From assembly GCF_025993685.1 (NCBI RefSeq), contig NZ_DAJPEN010000001.1, positions 1,364,001-1,428,000 of the forward strand: a stretch of DNA of 64,000 bases, given 5' to 3'. This DNA comes from Bacteroides mediterraneensis (lineage in GTDB: Bacteria > Bacteroidota > Bacteroidia > Bacteroidales > Bacteroidaceae). How positions within the stretch are numbered: position 1 is the first letter of the stretch; every line of letters begins with the position of its first letter. Of this stretch, positions 42,243 through 51,457 are shown one piece after another. A program made the translations under genes and the position numbers. The notes beneath the pieces were generated by a model, which saw nothing but the letters and a program-made list of their open reading frames with translations, had not been told where the DNA came from and did not search any database.

Positions 42243-43388
42243 TTATTTTAAATGATACATACTTTCATAATACTTCTGATAGTCCCCGCTCGTCACGTTG
42301 TCCATCCATTCCTGGTTATCCAGATACCAGCGAACTGTCTTTTCGATGCCCTCTTCAAATTGCAGGCTCGGTTCCCAGCCCAGTTCCTTTTGCAGCTTCG
42401 TAGAGTCGATGGCATAACGCATGTCGTGTCCCGGACGGTCGGTTACGTACGTAATCAAGTCCATGTCGGCTCCTTCCGGACGTCCCAGCAGACGGTCTAC
42501 TGTCTTGATGACTACCTTGATGATGTCGATATTCTTCCATTCGTTGAAACCGCCGATGTTGTATGTCTCCGCAATCTTGCCGTTATGGAAAATCACGTCG
42601 ATGGCCCGTGCATGGTCCACCACATACAGCCAGTCGCGTACGTTCTCGCCCTTGCCGTATACCGGCAGCGGCTTGCGGTGACGGATGTTGTTGATGAACA
42701 GCGGAATCAGCTTTTCCGGGAACTGATACGGTCCGTAGTTGTTCGAACAGTTCGTCACGATGGTCGGCATGCCGTATGTATCGTGGAAGGCCCGAACGAA
42801 ATGGTCACTGCTGGCCTTGCTGGCAGAGTAGGGGCTGTGCGGGTTGTATTTCGTGTCCTCATAGAAGAAATCCTTTCCGTAGGCCAGATGATGAGTGGCT
42901 GAGGAAGCTGTGGTAGTGAACGGCGGTTCCACGCCTTCCGGATGCGTCAGTTTCAGGGCACCGTACACTTCATCGGTAGAGATGTGATAGAAACGCTTGC
43001 CTTCGTATTTCTCCGGCAGACTTTCCCAGTACACTTTGGCCGCCTGTAGTAGGGACAGCGTGCCCATCACGTTTGTGCGTGCAAAGGTGAACGGGTCCTT
43101 GATGGAGCGGTCCACATGGCTTTCAGCTGCCAGATGGATGATGCCGTCCACGTGATACTGCTGCATTATTTCCTGCATCTTCTCGTAGTCGCAGATGTCT
43201 GCTTTCACGAACACATAGTTTTCCTTGTCTTCGATGTCCTTCAGGTTCGCCAGATTACCTGCATACGTCAGCTTGTCCAGGTTGATGATACGGTATTCCG
43301 GATATTTGTTCACGAAGAGGCGAACCACGTGGCTGCCGATGAATCCGGCACCGCCGGTAATCAGTATGTTGCGTTTGAATGTACTCAT
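42243..43388 (-). CDS. rfbB: dTDP-glucose 4,6-dehydratase
   Basis: Second step of dTDP-L-rhamnose synthesis. The 381-residue SDR protein has ITGGAGFIGSHVV near 10-22, HLAAESHVDRSI, HISTDEVYGAL (Thr-Asp-Glu catalytic set) and the catalytic YSASKASSDH near 187. RDWLYVVDHARAI and GRPEGADMDLITYVTDRPGHD are typical of the enzyme. It is 10-25 residues longer than many RfbB, mostly in a central insert (PEGVEPPFTTTASSATHH). The order rfbA-rfbC-rfbD-rfbB is the usual Bacteroides arrangement. Confidence 0.97.
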   Translation of the reverse strand: MSTFKRNILITGGAGFIGSHVVRLFVNKYPEYRIINLDKLTYAGNLANLKDIEDKENYVFVKADICDYEKMQEIMQQYHVDGIIHLAAESHVDRSIKDPFTFARTNVMGTLSLLQAAKVYWESLPEKYEGKRFYHISTDEVYGALKLTHPEGVEPPFTTTASSATHHLAYGKDFFYEDTKYNPHSPYSASKASSDHFVRAFHDTYGMPTIVTNCSNNYGPYQFPEKLIPLFINNIRHRKPLPVYGKGENVRDWLYVVDHARAIDVIFHNGKIAETYNIGGFNEWKNIDIIKVVIKTVDRLLGRPEGADMDLITYVTDRPGHDMRYAIDSTKLQKELGWEPSLQFEEGIEKTVRWYLDNQEWMDNVTSGDYQKYYESMYHLK

Positions 43389-43407
43389 AATAAAGATGGT
43401 TTAAGGG

Positions 43408-44319
43408 TTAGTTATTCTTTGTCAGGTGCTCGATGCATACTTTCAGCGAATCCGTCCAGTAGGGGATACGCAAACCGAAAGTCTCCTTGATTTTGGTCTT
43501 GTCCAGCACGGAGTAAGCCGGACGTTTCACCGGGCTGGGGAACTCGTTGCTGTGGCAAGGCTGGATGTCACATTCCGTGTGGCCCGCCATGGCGGCAATC
43601 GTCTTGGTAAAGTCATACCACGAACAAACCCCTTCGTTGCTGAAATGATAGATGCCCGTTTTGCTGTAGGCCGATGCCGGCTGTTCCTTGGCATAGTCCT
43701 TCAGTACGGCTTCGATGGCTCTTGCCAAATCGTAGGCATAGGTCGGAGTACCTGCCTGGTCAAACACCACTTTCAGCTGTGGTTTGGTCGCTGTCAGGTT
43801 CAGCATCGTTTTCACGAAGTTTTTGCCGAATTCAGAATACAGCCACGCCGTGCGGATAATCACATAGTCGCATCCGGCTGCCTTGATGTTCTCTTCTCCT
43901 TCCAGCTTGGTCAGTCCGTACACCCCGGTAGGAGTACCCTTCTGGTCTTCCCGGCAAGGAACGTTGTACGGGTCACCGCCGAACACATAGTCTGTAGACA
44001 CGTGTACCAGCAGACCTCCCACTTCCTTCATGACGAGGGCTAGATTTTGCGGCGCCTTTGCGTTGAGCGTCCGGCAGAAATCCACGTCCGTTTCCGCCTT
44101 GTCCACATTCGTGTAGGCGGCACAGTTCACAATACAGTTTACTTTGTGGGTTTTTACCATCTCCCTTACGGCATCCAGATTGGTGATGTCGAGCAGGGTA
44201 GTTTCCACACCTTCCACTTCCGTCACATCCGTGAAAATGAAGTGGTCGGTCATATCTTTGCTGATAAGGCGCATTTCGTTACCCAATTGTCCGTTGGCGC
44301 CTGTCACTAATATATTCAT
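43408..44319 (-). CDS. rfbD: dTDP-4-dehydrorhamnose reductase
   Basis: Final NADPH-dependent step to dTDP-L-rhamnose. The 303-residue SDR protein has NILVTGANGQLGNEMR at the N-terminus, VNCAAYTNVDKAE, VSTDYVFGGD and the catalytic YGLTKLEGE. Conserved C-terminal blocks are GIYHFSNEGVCSWYDF and RPAYSVLDKTKI. Size is normal. It sits between rfbC and rfbB with short gaps. Confidence 0.96.
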   Translation of the reverse strand: MNILVTGANGQLGNEMRLISKDMTDHFIFTDVTEVEGVETTLLDITNLDAVREMVKTHKVNCIVNCAAYTNVDKAETDVDFCRTLNAKAPQNLALVMKEVGGLLVHVSTDYVFGGDPYNVPCREDQKGTPTGVYGLTKLEGEENIKAAGCDYVIIRTAWLYSEFGKNFVKTMLNLTATKPQLKVVFDQAGTPTYAYDLARAIEAVLKDYAKEQPASAYSKTGIYHFSNEGVCSWYDFTKTIAAMAGHTECDIQPCHSNEFPSPVKRPAYSVLDKTKIKETFGLRIPYWTDSLKVCIEHLTKNN

Positions 44320-44364
44320 TTTAATGAAGAATTAAGAATGAAAATAATGTATCAATTATCCTTT

Positions 44365-44928
44365 TTAGAAAGCTCCGAATTCGAATGGAGAATCAAAGTC
44401 CTTCAGCAGCGGATGTTTCGTGTCTTTCTCGCTCAGGATGGCATGTTCGGTCGGAATGCGCCAGTCAATGCCCAGTGAGTTGTCCAGAATGCTGATTCCC
44501 CCGTCTGCTTCCGGATGGTAGAAATTGTCGCACTTATACTGGAACACAGCCGTTTCGCTCAGCACGGCGAATCCGTGGGCGAAGCCCTGAGGAATGAAGA
44601 ACTGGCGGTGATTCTCTTCCGTCAGTTCTACCGCTACATGCTGCCCGTAGGTCGGACTTCCTTTGCGGATGTCTACAGCCACATCCAGCACGGCACCCTT
44701 CACGCAGCGCACCAGTTTGCTCTGTGTATAAGGCGGACGCTGGAAATGCAATCCCCGCATCACCCCGTAGGATGACATGCTCTCATTGTCCTGCACAAAA
44801 TTGATTTTGCCCACTTCCTCTTCGAATTCCCGTTGCGAGAATGATTCGAAGAAATAACCTCTGGCATCTTTGAAGATACGCGGTTCAATAATCACCACGC
44901 CCTCTATAGCTGTTTTAATTACTTCCAT
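44365..44928 (-). CDS. rfbC: dTDP-4-dehydrorhamnose 3,5-epimerase
   Basis: Third enzyme of dTDP-L-rhamnose synthesis, a cupin-fold epimerase of about 187 residues. Motifs are PRIFKDARGYFFESFSQREF, the catalytic-His stretch GVMRGLHFQRPPYTQSKLV, FFIPQGFAHGFAVLSE and YKCDNFYHPEADGGI. I start at the ATG at 44928 (MEVIKTAIEGV), where family similarity begins; the frame stays open to 44973 but adds 15 unmatched residues. Confidence 0.95.
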   Translation of the reverse strand: MEVIKTAIEGVVIIEPRIFKDARGYFFESFSQREFEEEVGKINFVQDNESMSSYGVMRGLHFQRPPYTQSKLVRCVKGAVLDVAVDIRKGSPTYGQHVAVELTEENHRQFFIPQGFAHGFAVLSETAVFQYKCDNFYHPEADGGISILDNSLGIDWRIPTEHAILSEKDTKHPLLKDFDSPFEFGAF

Positions 44929-44993
44929 TTCAATAGATAAGTCTTTTACTGAAGAACTAGGCACGTTCTTCATTATTCATTATTAATTATTCA

Positions 44994-45899
44994 TTAGTCT
45001 AGGTTTTCTTTCCCCGTCCGTTCCACTTCGTCAATCACTTTCAGCAAGTATTGTCCGTACTGGTTCTTCAACATCGGCTGTGCTTCTTCGCGCAGTTTGT
45101 CTGCTGTAATCCATCCCTTGCGGAAAGCGATACCTTCCAGACAAGCCACTTTCAGCCCCTGGCGTTTTTCTATCACTTCAATGTAAGTAGAAGCCTCTGC
45201 CAGTGAGTCGTGCGTACCTGTATCTAGCCAAGCAAAACCACGTCCCAAAGTCTGTACTTTCAGTTCTCCGTCTTCCAGGAACCGCTGGTTCACCGTGGTG
45301 ATTTCCAGTTCTCCGCGCGCAGATGGTTTGATATTCTTGGCTACCTCAACCACCTTGTTCGGGTAGAAATACAGACCTACCACCGCGTAGTTTGATTTCG
45401 GATGCTGCGGTTTTTCCTCAATGGAAAGGCAGTTACCATCCTTGTCGAAGTCTGCCACACCGTAGCGTTCGGGGTCACTTACCCAGTAGCCAAATACCGT
45501 GGCTTTCTTGTCTTCTTCTGCGGTGCGAACCGCTTCGCGCAACATGGCACTCAGACCATTTCCGTGGAAGATGTTATCGCCCAATACTAGGCAGGCAGAA
45601 TCATTGCCGATAAACTTTTCCCCGATGATGAAAGCCTGAGCCAGTCCGTCGGGTGAAGGCTGTTCAGCATATTCAAAACGCACGCCGAAATTACTGCCGT
45701 CACCCAGCAAGCGGCGGAATCCCGGCAAGTCGTAGGGCGTAGAGATAATCAGAATCTCACGGATGCCTGCCAGCATCAGTACCGAGATGGGGTAGTAAAT
45801 CATCGGTTTATCAAATACGGGGAGCATCTGTTTGCTCACTCCCTTGGTGATGGGGTAGAGGCGTGTGCCGCTGCCGCCGGCTAATACAATTCCTTTCAT
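44994..45899 (-). CDS. rfbA: glucose-1-phosphate thymidylyltransferase
   Basis: First enzyme of dTDP-L-rhamnose synthesis, joining glucose-1-phosphate and dTTP. The 301-residue nucleotidyltransferase has LAGGSGTRLYPITKGVSKQ at 6-24, DKPMIYYPISVLM, LVLGDNIFHGNG and FAWLDTGTHDSL. Length is typical. It is the first of the four rfb genes in the direction of transcription and follows an acyltransferase gene after an 84-base gap that shows no clear promoter. Confidence 0.97.
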   Translation of the reverse strand: MKGIVLAGGSGTRLYPITKGVSKQMLPVFDKPMIYYPISVLMLAGIREILIISTPYDLPGFRRLLGDGSNFGVRFEYAEQPSPDGLAQAFIIGEKFIGNDSACLVLGDNIFHGNGLSAMLREAVRTAEEDKKATVFGYWVSDPERYGVADFDKDGNCLSIEEKPQHPKSNYAVVGLYFYPNKVVEVAKNIKPSARGELEITTVNQRFLEDGELKVQTLGRGFAWLDTGTHDSLAEASTYIEVIEKRQGLKVACLEGIAFRKGWITADKLREEAQPMLKNQYGQYLLKVIDEVERTGKENLD

Positions 45900-45983
45900 A
45901 ATATATTGTTATTTGATTTATAACATTTAAAGATAGTATTATCATACAATCTTTTGATGTTGATAAAGCTTTGTTTATTATCT

Positions 45984-47006
45984 TTATTTACCTAAAAGTA
46001 ATTTACTTAATATTTTACTTCTATAAATCCATTTTTGTGCTATAATAATAGGGATAATAATACCTGCAATAGTACTTATAATGACAAAAATGAAATACGG
46101 AACATAGTTTAAAACTCCAAAGTTTATATATAAGACTCGAAGAGGTACCTGAATATAATAGCTAAGAAGGAATATTTCCATACTGTATTTCCCAATAGTA
46201 TCAAATATTTGATATAATTTATTCTCTTTTGAAAAAGAAACTATTAGATAAGAAAATCCTAGACTTGCAATAATTCCCGAAAGGGTAGTTATTGCATCAA
46301 AAGATATATTTAAGATTTCTTTATTTGATGAAAAGAATTGGAATATTATTAGTAGAATGAATGAACTTATATATATGTATTTGTTTTGTAAGAGATATTT
46401 AACGGCGTCATAGTATTTTGCTAATAACCCTCCTACAATAAACCACAATAAAAATTGTGAAAAATGTTGTATAGCTTTGAATTCCATCCATTTTTCTGGA
46501 TATGGAGCTATATATATTAATATACTTATGATGCTGATATATATTATTCCTATTCGTTTCATAATAACACAAAATAAGGTTATTACGAATAGTGTCCATA
46601 AAAACCACACTCCCCCACTTGGACTTTCACAAATGAGAATTTTCCAAATATCTTGTATTTGGATAGGGTGATTTGCATATTGATTAAAAAAAATTTTAAG
46701 GATATAAACAATGATGGAGTAAAAGAAATATGGAATCATTAAGCGTTGAAATCTTTTTGATATTTCTACTCTAATATTTATCTCCTTTGTTAATTTAGGG
46801 AGGAAAAGAAAACCTGAGCATAGCATAAAAAGAGGCATGTGGAAAGAATAAATAAGATTTTCTATAAAAGAAGCAAATGAGTCTCTCCCTCCTACAAGAT
46901 AAAATTCTTTTTCAGCATCAGGAAAAGCATGGCCTATGATAACAAGTAACATGCCAATCCCTTTTGCTATATTTATTTCATAAAAATATTTTTTAGGTGA
47001 TGTCAT
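45984..47006 (-). CDS. acyltransferase 3 family membrane protein
   Basis: Polytopic inner-membrane O-acyltransferase, 340 residues with about ten hydrophobic helices, that probably acetylates a sugar of the repeat unit. The N-terminal signature is INIAKGIGMLLVIIGHAF (His in the first helix), followed by FHMPLFMLCSGFLF, both typical of the family. It is strongly AT-rich compared with the rfb genes that follow, as usual for strain-specific capsule genes. The start overlaps nothing and lies 2 bases after the upstream glycosyltransferase. Confidence 0.85.
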   Translation of the reverse strand: MTSPKKYFYEINIAKGIGMLLVIIGHAFPDAEKEFYLVGGRDSFASFIENLIYSFHMPLFMLCSGFLFLPKLTKEINIRVEISKRFQRLMIPYFFYSIIVYILKIFFNQYANHPIQIQDIWKILICESPSGGVWFLWTLFVITLFCVIMKRIGIIYISIISILIYIAPYPEKWMEFKAIQHFSQFLLWFIVGGLLAKYYDAVKYLLQNKYIYISSFILLIIFQFFSSNKEILNISFDAITTLSGIIASLGFSYLIVSFSKENKLYQIFDTIGKYSMEIFLLSYYIQVPLRVLYINFGVLNYVPYFIFVIISTIAGIIIPIIIAQKWIYRSKILSKLLLGK

Positions 47007-47007
47007 A

Positions 47008-48135
47008 TTATTGATTTTTTAGCAATTCAAAGAAATATTTTTCATGTTCATCTACAAGCTTCTCCCAAGAATATTCTTTGCGGATAACTTCAAGATTCTT
47101 TTCAATAAAAGTCTTTTTATGTGTTTGTGTCAGTGTATCAATGTTATTTAGTAGATTTGTTATAGTGGTTTCATTTGGATAATATAGTGCGTTGGCTCCT
47201 AAAACAGCTTTATTGAAAATGTTGTCGTTGGCTATGATAAAGCAGTCAGAAGCCATGGCTTCTAATAATGATGGATTTGTTCCTCCTACACTATGTCCAT
47301 GGAAATAGGCATAAGAGAAATGACGGATAGAATTTAGTTTATTAAAATCATAAATTCCTCCAACAAAGTGTATGGATTTTTCATGTCCATATTTTGCAAC
47401 CAATTCTTTTCCGTGTGGTGTGTTAGTCTTTCCTACAATAATGAGTGGGCGTTTCCCATTTTCTTTAGAAGCAAGGTAACCTTCTATTGCCATTGTGATA
47501 TTGTTTTCTGGTTCCAATCTGGCAACAAGTAAATAGTAGTTGTTTGCTTCTAAACCAAAATCTTTTAAGAATCCTTCATTATAGTTATTATGAATATCTG
47601 CTCCGTATGCTAAGAACTTACTTTCCTTTCCATACTTTTCCTTATAATAGTCATGAATCCCCATGTTGTCAGCTATCAGATAATGGCTATGTTTTACAGT
47701 CATCCGTTCTTCCCAAAATACAAATTTCTGTACCCATTTGTTGAATTTCGTACGTTTGTATTCCAGTCCATCCATATTGGTCGTAAAGATAGGGGATTTT
47801 ATATTTTTTACATTGAACCAGATGTATGCTGGTACAATACTTGTATATCCAGCCTCGTAGATAATATCAAATTTTTCATTTTTCAATGCATCTTTCAGTG
47901 AGAAAAAATCATAGAAAAAACTACCAACAGAACTTCCCATCCATGTTTCAGGGCTGTAAATGTGTTTGATACGTACTCCTTTATAATTGTTTTCCTTGTA
48001 GGGATGGAAATGAGGGGAATAGACAACAATCTCATGACCACGTTGGGCTAATCCTACTGATATATATTCTGCAAATTGTTCGAAGCCTCCATAGTTATTG
48101 GGGATACCTCGAGTGCTGATAAATGCTATCTTCAT
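47008..48135 (-). CDS. family 4 glycosyltransferase with DUF1972 N-terminus (rhamnosyltransferase-like)
   Basis: 375-residue cytoplasmic glycosyltransferase of GT-B fold. The N-terminus FISTRGIPNNYGGFEQFAEY is the DUF1972 signature, found in enzymes such as streptococcal WchF/Cps2T that add rhamnose to the second position of a repeat. The C-terminal donor domain has LLVARLEPENNITMAIEGY and SLLEAMASDCFIIA (E-x7-E). With dTDP-rhamnose genes in the same operon, rhamnose transfer is a likely role, though the acceptor cannot be told. Confidence 0.85.
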   Translation of the reverse strand: MKIAFISTRGIPNNYGGFEQFAEYISVGLAQRGHEIVVYSPHFHPYKENNYKGVRIKHIYSPETWMGSSVGSFFYDFFSLKDALKNEKFDIIYEAGYTSIVPAYIWFNVKNIKSPIFTTNMDGLEYKRTKFNKWVQKFVFWEERMTVKHSHYLIADNMGIHDYYKEKYGKESKFLAYGADIHNNYNEGFLKDFGLEANNYYLLVARLEPENNITMAIEGYLASKENGKRPLIIVGKTNTPHGKELVAKYGHEKSIHFVGGIYDFNKLNSIRHFSYAYFHGHSVGGTNPSLLEAMASDCFIIANDNIFNKAVLGANALYYPNETTITNLLNNIDTLTQTHKKTFIEKNLEVIRKEYSWEKLVDEHEKYFFELLKNQ

Positions 48136-48310
48136 AAATAAAGTTGATTGGGTTTTAATGATATTAAGGGATATGATGCAGATAAACTTAGGTATAACGT
48201 TGTTATACAGCTAATTTGCATGGCTATAATATTGTTTTATCATTCATATATTTAATCATTGATGATTTAGCTCTTCAATTAATTTAATAAAACGCCTGTT
48301 ATCATTATTT
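48136..48310. other. 175-base AT-rich intergenic stretch
   Basis: The largest gap inside the capsule operon. I see no -7 box, terminator or coding sequence in it. It may mark a recombination boundary between capsule gene sets. Confidence 0.4.
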
Positions 48311-49612
48311 TCAGTGATTATGAGGTAAGCGTACCTCAGTTTTTTTGTTATAATTCAACACGTCGTTGAAGAGATTTAGCAATGAATCCACATGACTATT
48401 GATGCTGAATTTGGTATCAATCAAGGTTCTAGCATTTTTGCCAAATTCCTCAGCCTTTTCTGGATATCTGAAAAGATATTCTATTTTTGACTTCAGATCT
48501 TCAACGTCCTTGTACTTGAATAGCAACCCCGTCTTGTTTTCCTCTACATTTTCAGTCAGGCTTCCGATGTCTGTTGCAACTACACATTTTCGCATTGCGT
48601 AGCTTTCAAGTAGAGTGTTTGGTAGATTGTCGTACCATTCTGACGGTATAATTGTAAACAGACATTTGCTTAGATATTCTTGTATCTCACAGAAGTTCTT
48701 TTTCCCAAGAAATTCAATGTTGTGCTTTTTGCCCTGCAGGTATTTTTTCAGTTTGTCTTGATAACCTGTCACACTTGAGAAGCCTATGACTTTCAGATTG
48801 TAGTCAGTTCCGATAAATGCCTTCAGCAAAGTCTTCAACCCTTTGTCAGGGTCAGTCCTTCCGATGAACAGTGCGAAAGGTTTATATTGTATTTCCAAGT
48901 CGGAACGTAGCGTGGTGTCGTTGAACAGTGTGGGGATGTGTACAAGCTTGTTGCGGTCAAATCCGTTTTCTATGAATTTGGACATTGTGAAGGTAGATGG
49001 AAACACAAATTTGCTAATCTTTCTGCGTATGCCCACAAAGTCTTGTACCTTTATTGCCAGAGCTTTTATAAACGAATATAGCGCAGAGTTGTAGACACAC
49101 TTGTTTTTCACCGCATTCCATTTCGATTTTTGCGTACATAGCTCACATATACTGCACGTACTTTGTCTAAAATACATGCCACAAGGACACAACAAAGAGT
49201 AGTCGGAAATGCGTTGTACTATTGGTATGTGCATCTCATAAGCGGCCTGTATCACGCTGCATGATATTTTTGATTGAAAATACAGCACGTATACAATATC
49301 TGGTCTGACATCTTTCAGAAGTTTCTTGAAACATTTTTTTGCCTCGAAAGAATATGTTATGCGGCTAAAACCTTTCCACATGTCTCTTAAATTCTTCCTG
49401 CTTTTCTGCACATCGCTGAAGTACACTTCGTCACCGCTTCCTATCGGGGACAGAAAGTATTTCTCGTAAGGGGTCTTCTCATTTCTATTGTGCTTAACAC
49501 TGAACGGTATCACTTCGTGACCACGTTCCTCAAGTAGTTGCTTGATGTTGAACATGTAACGTTCAGGACCACCAGAGAAAAAATATCTATAATTTACTAA
49601 TACGATTTTCAT
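48311..49612 (-). CDS. family 4 glycosyltransferase
   Basis: 433-residue GT-B glycosyltransferase of the capsule operon. The N-terminal acceptor domain starts IVLVNYRYFFSGGPERYMFN, and the middle holds a Cys-rich stretch (LLCPCGMYFRQSTCSICELC) of the kind found in a subset of these enzymes. The donor domain has LFIGRTDPDKGLKTLLKAF and NTLLESYAMRKCVVATDIG (E-x7-like). It overlaps the acetyltransferase gene by 4 bases. Donor and acceptor are not deducible. Confidence 0.88.
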   Translation of the reverse strand: MKIVLVNYRYFFSGGPERYMFNIKQLLEERGHEVIPFSVKHNRNEKTPYEKYFLSPIGSGDEVYFSDVQKSRKNLRDMWKGFSRITYSFEAKKCFKKLLKDVRPDIVYVLYFQSKISCSVIQAAYEMHIPIVQRISDYSLLCPCGMYFRQSTCSICELCTQKSKWNAVKNKCVYNSALYSFIKALAIKVQDFVGIRRKISKFVFPSTFTMSKFIENGFDRNKLVHIPTLFNDTTLRSDLEIQYKPFALFIGRTDPDKGLKTLLKAFIGTDYNLKVIGFSSVTGYQDKLKKYLQGKKHNIEFLGKKNFCEIQEYLSKCLFTIIPSEWYDNLPNTLLESYAMRKCVVATDIGSLTENVEENKTGLLFKYKDVEDLKSKIEYLFRYPEKAEEFGKNARTLIDTKFSINSHVDSLLNLFNDVLNYNKKTEVRLPHNH

Positions 49613-50247
49613 TTTACGATCTTGTTATATTCAGAAATTAAGTCACAATCGTTTATTCTGTTATTAGAAAATAATTTACTGTCATGCTCAATAGTTTCTT
49701 CGATTGAAGCAAATCGGTTTTTTAGTTTCTTTGCAGGAACACCACCGACAATGGTGTATGGTGAAACTGATTTGGTTACAACTGCACCTGCTGCAACTAT
49801 TGCTCCTCGACCAATAGTGACTCCTTTCAAAATAGTGACATTACATCCAATCCAAACGTCATCTTCAATATGAACATCTTTATCATCTTCTGGATTTTTT
49901 TCAGATTCAGGAATATCAAAAATGAACTGACCTACTTTATAGTAAGGATGGATTCCTCCGCGGATAGTTACATTAGGGCCAAATAGGACTTTATTTCCTA
50001 TATACAATTTTGCTATCCATGTTTCAAAGTTAGCACCATGATTTATCTGTACGTCATTACCTATTTCAATATTTTCATATATAAAATATGAAGACAATGG
50101 GTAAAAGGTAACGTTATGTCCAATTCGCCTAAATCTTGGTTTCTGAAGATACATTAGTGACCTATCGATAGCTCGATATATAAAATTAAGTGCTTTTGCA
50201 ATCCCAATAAAAAGTTTTTGTACAAGGTTGCGATTAAAATGTGTCAT
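49609..50247 (-). CDS. hexapeptide-repeat acyltransferase
   Basis: 212-residue left-handed beta-helix transferase, probably an O-acetyltransferase for a capsule sugar. Hexapeptide turns run through IEIGNDVQINHGANFE, IWIGCNVTILKGVTIGRG and AIVAAGAVVTKSVSPY, ending TIVGGVPAKKLKNR, the usual maltose/virginiamycin-type end. A hydrophobic basic N-terminus (LFIGIAKALNFIYRAI) could touch the membrane. It is coupled to the downstream glycosyltransferase by a 4-base overlap. Confidence 0.87.
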   Translation of the reverse strand: MTHFNRNLVQKLFIGIAKALNFIYRAIDRSLMYLQKPRFRRIGHNVTFYPLSSYFIYENIEIGNDVQINHGANFETWIAKLYIGNKVLFGPNVTIRGGIHPYYKVGQFIFDIPESEKNPEDDKDVHIEDDVWIGCNVTILKGVTIGRGAIVAAGAVVTKSVSPYTIVGGVPAKKLKNRFASIEETIEHDSKLFSNNRINDCDLISEYNKIVK

Positions 50248-50260
50248 TACTTATCACTTA

Positions 50261-51457
50261 TTAATTTATGTATGGAAGATTAAGACCTTTTCTAAAAAAA
50301 TATATAGAATTCTCCCTCAGTCTATTTATTTGATTATCAACATATTTATAGTCTATCTGATTGTCAATTTTATCTAGCATTCCGTTCTCCCCCAATCTAT
50401 CAATCAGGCCATAAGTCATTAAAAGACTTTGAATTCGTGAATGTGTTGATCTGGGACTTGATGGATCTACTCTATAAAATACGCTAAATTGCTTATGAAA
50501 TATAATTGAAAAAATGGTACAGTGGAAAGAATCGGTAATTACATAACTTGCATTACGAATTAAATTAATAAAATCTATTGGATCAATGTCGTATGGAGCA
50601 TAATCCCCCATTTTCTCATCTGGTTCATAATAATCATCCACATGCCGCAAGAAAACTACCTTATAGCCTGTTTTATTTCTTAGTTTATTAATTTGTTCTC
50701 GGATACTATCTCTTTGACCTAAAATATAGCAAAAAATATAAGGTTCTGAATAATTCTTCAAAGACATATCTGCAATCTCATCCCAATCTTTACGACATAA
50801 GAGCAATGTAGGATCAACAACAACAGTAGCCTTTTTATTGGATAAGCTATCGACAATTTCTTTTCCACGAATTTCACGGACACCAATTAAGTCCAACTTA
50901 TTAAGAAACCTTCGTGTACCTTTTATTTGCCATTTTAAAATGTTTGATACCCCAAAACTCGAAGCATAAGAAAATGTAGGGACCGATTTATCGACAAAAA
51001 GTAGGTTATAAAATTTAGAATATAAACTGAGCGGGCTCCATACCTGATCGCTACCCACAAACACAACATCATAATTCAATGAGCCTTTGTGCAAATTCTT
51101 ATATCCTGTATAATATTTGCATAATGGTTCAAAGTATTTATCTTTAAATATTTGAATTTTAGTTGTTCTTATTTTCAGCAGTTCTCTATAAACGGGATGT
51201 TCTTTTATACTCTTTTCTTTATATTTTCTACGCTGAATACTTTTTAAAGCACCACTCATCAACAGAAAAGGGCCTGTACTTATTATATCCCACAACGTAC
51301 GTTTTTTGTTATATCTAATGATATCAAAAGAGATTTCTTCCTTTTGCAAGAACTTAACTGTAGCCAAACCTTGTAATGAAGTTCCATAATTATTATGCCC
51401 TGGGTGCATGATAATCACAGCGCCTACTTTACATTTTTTTTCTTCATTTCTTAACAT
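50261..51457 (-). CDS. polysaccharide pyruvyl transferase family protein
   Basis: About 398-residue enzyme of the CsaB/WcaK family that adds a ketal-linked pyruvate to a sugar. The key motif DVVFVGSDQVWSP lies near 115-127, then YASSFGVSN, GVREIRGKEIV, VVDPTLLL and ITDSFHCTIFSIIF. I take the ATG at 51457 (MLRNEEKKCK), with GGAAAG just before it, rather than an upstream ATG at 51496 that would overlap the preceding gene by 46 bases. It pairs with a ferredoxin-like/F420-hydrogenase-beta protein, a pairing common in Bacteroides capsule loci. Confidence 0.88.
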   Translation of the reverse strand: MLRNEEKKCKVGAVIIMHPGHNNYGTSLQGLATVKFLQKEEISFDIIRYNKKRTLWDIISTGPFLLMSGALKSIQRRKYKEKSIKEHPVYRELLKIRTTKIQIFKDKYFEPLCKYYTGYKNLHKGSLNYDVVFVGSDQVWSPLSLYSKFYNLLFVDKSVPTFSYASSFGVSNILKWQIKGTRRFLNKLDLIGVREIRGKEIVDSLSNKKATVVVDPTLLLCRKDWDEIADMSLKNYSEPYIFCYILGQRDSIREQINKLRNKTGYKVVFLRHVDDYYEPDEKMGDYAPYDIDPIDFINLIRNASYVITDSFHCTIFSIIFHKQFSVFYRVDPSSPRSTHSRIQSLLMTYGLIDRLGENGMLDKIDNQIDYKYVDNQINRLRENSIYFFRKGLNLPYIN